From positions 17,492,135 through 17,556,134 of the forward strand of contig NC_052505.1 of assembly GCF_014356525.2 (NCBI RefSeq): 64,000 bases of DNA, given 5' to 3'. Source of the stretch: Nilaparvata lugens. Taxonomy: Eukaryota > Arthropoda > Insecta > Hemiptera > Delphacidae. Position numbers and translations under genes: made by a program. A model generated the notes under the pieces. The model saw only the letters and a list, made by a program, of their open reading frames with translations. It was not told the DNA's origin and did not search any database. Positions 61,220-64,000 of the stretch are shown here, piece by piece (position 1 is the stretch's first letter; every line of letters starts with the position of its first letter).

Positions 61220-62028
61220 ACTTTCCTTGCCTTATTACCATAGGTAAGGAAAGTATTGCTTTCCGAAAAAAATTAAGGTACCCCAATTTCTAAATTCCTA
61301 TACGTTTCAAGGTCCTCTGAGTCCAAAAAAGTGGTTTTTGGGTATTGGTCTGTATGTGTGTGTGTGTGTGTGTGTACACGATATATCATCTCCCAATTAA
61401 CGGAATGACTTGAAATTTGGAACGTGAGGTCCTTACAATGTAAGGATCCGACACGAACAATTTCGATCAAATTGCGATTCAAGATGGCGGCTAAAATGGC
61501 CAAAATGTTGTCAAAAACAGGGTTTTTCGCGATTTCCTCGAAAACGGCTCCAATGATTTTGATTAAAGTTATATTCGAAATAGTCATCGAGAAGCTCTAT
61601 CAACTGCCACAAGTCCCATATCTGTAAAAATTTCAGGAGCTCCCCCTCATCTATGCAAAGTTTGATTTAAGATTCTCAATTATCAGGCTTCAGATACTAT
61701 TTAAACAAAGAATCTCGAGTGGGAAAGATTGAGCATGAGAATCTCTACAATTAATGTTAAGTAACATTTTCAACTAAAATTGAAAATAAGCTCGAAATTC
61801 GAGAAAATATTATTATTTCAATAATTACAAACTGTTGGCAACTGTTGATTCTATTAAATCATTCACTATGAAGAGATAGCAAACTTCGTGTGTCTCCAGC
61901 CTTATTTTCCTGTCACCAGCTGGCTTGGATCTTTGATTAGTAGACTTGATATGTGCGGGAGCACTTGCGTCAGGTTATAAATTTCCATAACGGCAAGGAA
62001 AGTTGTGTGAGTGCGCCACACCAGATTT
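61220..62028 (+). mobile_element. Family A element, copy 8, short TG array
   Basis: Starts ACTTTCCTTGCCTTATTACC and ends GCGCCACACCAGATTTTT. The TG array is only ~18 bp (61357-61374). All body blocks are present, making this the best reference for the element without expansion. Length about 809 bp. Confidence 0.92.
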
Positions 62029-62201
62029 TTACAGTATATACAGAGCATTACCATAGTGACGGAAATAATTACAAGATAAGTAATAAATCACAATCATGCT
62101 TAAATTCAATCAATGCTTTTATTATCAAGTGAATCGACGGTGTTCCAATATATTTCCATTTTTTGTGTAGTTGAGAAGTTGATATTGAGGTAATTATTCA
62201 T

Positions 62202-62663
62202 ATTGAATGAAAAAGACTAAGAAATTGTCAAAAAACCACTGATTTATTGATAATTAGAAAGACCGGTTCCGGTTATTACACCATTGTCAATCTCTGATAA
62301 ACTAAAACTAAATACAAGAGCAGCAGAATTTATACTAGTAGGCGAGTACTGCTATTGGTCCAGGACATGAACGCCTGCCATTGGCCTAGCTAGACAGTCT
62401 CCTCCCAATCAACGGTGTAACAAAATGGCGGCTTAAGCAACAGAGCACTCAACAGTGGGAGGAGACTGTCTAGCTAGGCCAATGGTAGGCGTTCATGCCC
62501 TCGACCAATAGCAGTACTCGCCTACTAGTATAAATTCTGCTGCTCTTGTATTTAGTTTTAGTTTATCAGAGATTGACAATGGTGTAATAACCGAAACCGG
62601 TATTTCTAATTATGAATAAATCAGTGGTTTTTTGACAGTTTCTTAGTCTTTTTCATTCAATAT
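62202..62663. mobile_element. Family E foldback, long form, ~205-bp arms
   Basis: The left arm (62202-62409) starts ATTGAATGAAAAAGACTAAG. The right arm (62455-62663) ends CTTAGTCTTTTTCATTCAAT. The arms are nearly perfect through GAGCAGCAGAATTTATACTA, GGCGAGTACTGCTATTGG and CTAGCTAGACAGTCTCCTCC. The loop of ~45 bp contains CAAAATGGCGGCTTAAG. No ORF. Confidence 0.9.
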
Positions 62664-63474
62664 TTCCATTTTATAGAGAAGGTACAATATTACGGTTCTG
62701 GCTGTGGTTGTCTTTCAGTAATTCTTGTATTTCACGAGGGTGAGTGGATATTTGCAATTCTGGCTGTAAATTATTAATTATTCAAGAGTTAATATTGATA
62801 TTCCTGGTTATAATCTATGGGATAATTTTCAAGTTCTATCAAAGTTTCTCGGACTGGAAGTAACACTGACCTGAAGTCGCAGTTGTAACCTTGAGGTACT
62901 TTGACACACTGTATAGAATCATATACTATAATATTGATTTTCTTGCGAATTGACTCATTTGATTTTCGTCTTCATATTAGAACCTACGGAATCATGCAAC
63001 CCTTTCCGTGTGAGTAGCTTTCTCGGCGCATTTATGTGTGTTTCAAATTGAGTGATCAGTTTTTAAGTTCATAGATATCTGTAGCCGACTTGAAGGTGAA
63101 AAACTTTCTACTCTACCCAGTTATTACATAGTTAATATAATATACTTTTATAAGTCAGTATACTATATCAATTTGTATTATACTCTAACTACGCAAGCTA
63201 TCCCGGACAATAATGTATGTGTAACCTTACACAGATTTGGGAAGTGGAGAGCCACGCCCACAACGCGCTCTCATTGGCTGATCGGAATCCATTTTATTGA
63301 ACGATGTCTGTTTGATCAATGTTATTTCATCGTTAGAATAAACATAATTATTTGTGAATGAATGAGTGAGATGAAGATTATCATTCCTGATAGAAGCTAT
63401 TACATTAAAGGAGTTGTTATTTTGAATATGGGACCAATTTTTACAGAAAAAAAATAGTTATTTGTATATCTAGA
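62664..63474. other. Unassigned AT-rich DNA
   Basis: No gene or repeat recognised. A GC-richer patch at 63237-63290 contains CCACGCCCACAACGCGCTCT then ATTGGCTG. Confidence 0.35.
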
Positions 63475-63600
63475 GTGAAAAGTACGCCTTTTTCTCCCTG
63501 TGGGAAAAAGTTTGAAGCCCGAGGCGAAGCCGAGGGCAACAATTTTCCTGAGGGAGAAAAAGTATTTTTCGCTCGTGATGTACACAACTTTTTTCCTCCA
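63475..63600. repeat. Short inverted-repeat sequence
   Basis: CTTTTTCTCCCTGTGGGAAA at the left and CCTGAGGGAGAAAAAG at the right are partly inverse, around GAAGCCCGAGGCGAAGCCGA. The 64-codon frame through it is not recognised. 63601-64000 shows nothing else. Confidence 0.4.
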
Positions 63601-64000
63601 TCTACATTTTTCTATAGAAACTGCAAATTAAATCATTCTAATAACTTACGTATTGGTGACAATGGGTGACAATGTTTCCTAACAACATAACCTAGAATCC
63701 AAAACCTAAAAACCAGTCGTCTGATTGGCACGGCCGATTGCGCTATCTATCGGCCAAAGTTTTAACAATTATATCAGCTGGGCAGGCTACCAAAAATGGC
63801 TGACTCCAGATCACGCGGTTCAGATTTGAATTGCAGATCAAAAATATTTGTTGGCTGGTATTTTAAATGGAATAAAATATTTTTAAAATTGTATAAATTT
63901 TTATCGTCTACTAATATTAAAAATATAATATCATACAAACATATATTTCATGAGTTGATCAAATTTCTGGTTGTGGTATTGAATTCAGTTGACTCAATGA

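Overview
This window looks like non-coding, repeat-saturated DNA from an insect nuclear genome. It is AT-rich and has no long protein-like ORF. It is packed with short transposable elements, foldback elements, LINE 3' tails and tandem arrays. The main dispersed families resemble repeats I remember from planthoppers (Delphacidae, such as Nilaparvata), but that is memory and was not checked. No prokaryotic features (operons, ribosome binding sites, CRISPR) are present. The long open frames lie in low-complexity DNA (TG/CA, AAC/AC, GAA and a 47-bp repeat) and I do not call them genes.

Candidate coding signals are small. There is one possible exon (2291-2458), a 52-codon relic of a pogo/Tigger transposase DNA-binding domain (36707-36865, minus strand), and an unrecognised 50-codon ORF inside a repeat (46979-47131).

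Five dispersed families explain much of the window; the letters are mine. Family A has eight copies, starts ACTTTCCTTGCC, ends GCGCCACACCAGATTTTT and carries an internal TG array of about 18 to 510 bp. Family B starts TTGACCGAACGAAGTGAGG and ends CACAGAACTACTAGT; it has a short (~0.4 kb) and a long (~0.65 kb) form. Family C is a MITE with AAGCCGTGTCCACACTGA ends. Family D is a ~90-bp imperfect palindrome, GTGAGATTCACT...CTGTCAG / CTGACAG...AGTG.. Family E is a foldback with GACTAAGAAATTGTC ends. Several copies are nested.

Layout. 1-10 kb: low-copy AT-rich DNA, the possible exon, A and C copies, small MITEs. 10-16 kb: LINE tails, a nested A copy, two B copies. 16-22 kb: C copy, a 10-bp-based minisatellite, purine-rich tandem DNA. 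22-36 kb: dense A and B copies, including a 1.65-kb TTTAAATG array. 36-40 kb: Tigger relic, several inverted-repeat elements, and a 47-bp GC-rich array inside a possible LTR. 41-43 kb: a ~94-bp satellite that appears to derive from family D. 44-50 kb: A, C and E copies and a tRNA-like 72-mer inside a composite palindrome. 51-56.6 kb: a GAA/TTC foldback, a 2.5-kb tract of almost only A and C, and a CA array. 56.8-64 kb: a foldback with TTAA flanks, purine/pyrimidine tracts, an A copy and a large E foldback.

No gene system can be reconstructed. The unifying theme is that short arrays inside or derived from mobile elements have repeatedly grown into large tandem arrays (TG in A, TTTAAATG in B, ~94-bp monomers from D, and perhaps the 47-bp array in an LTR).
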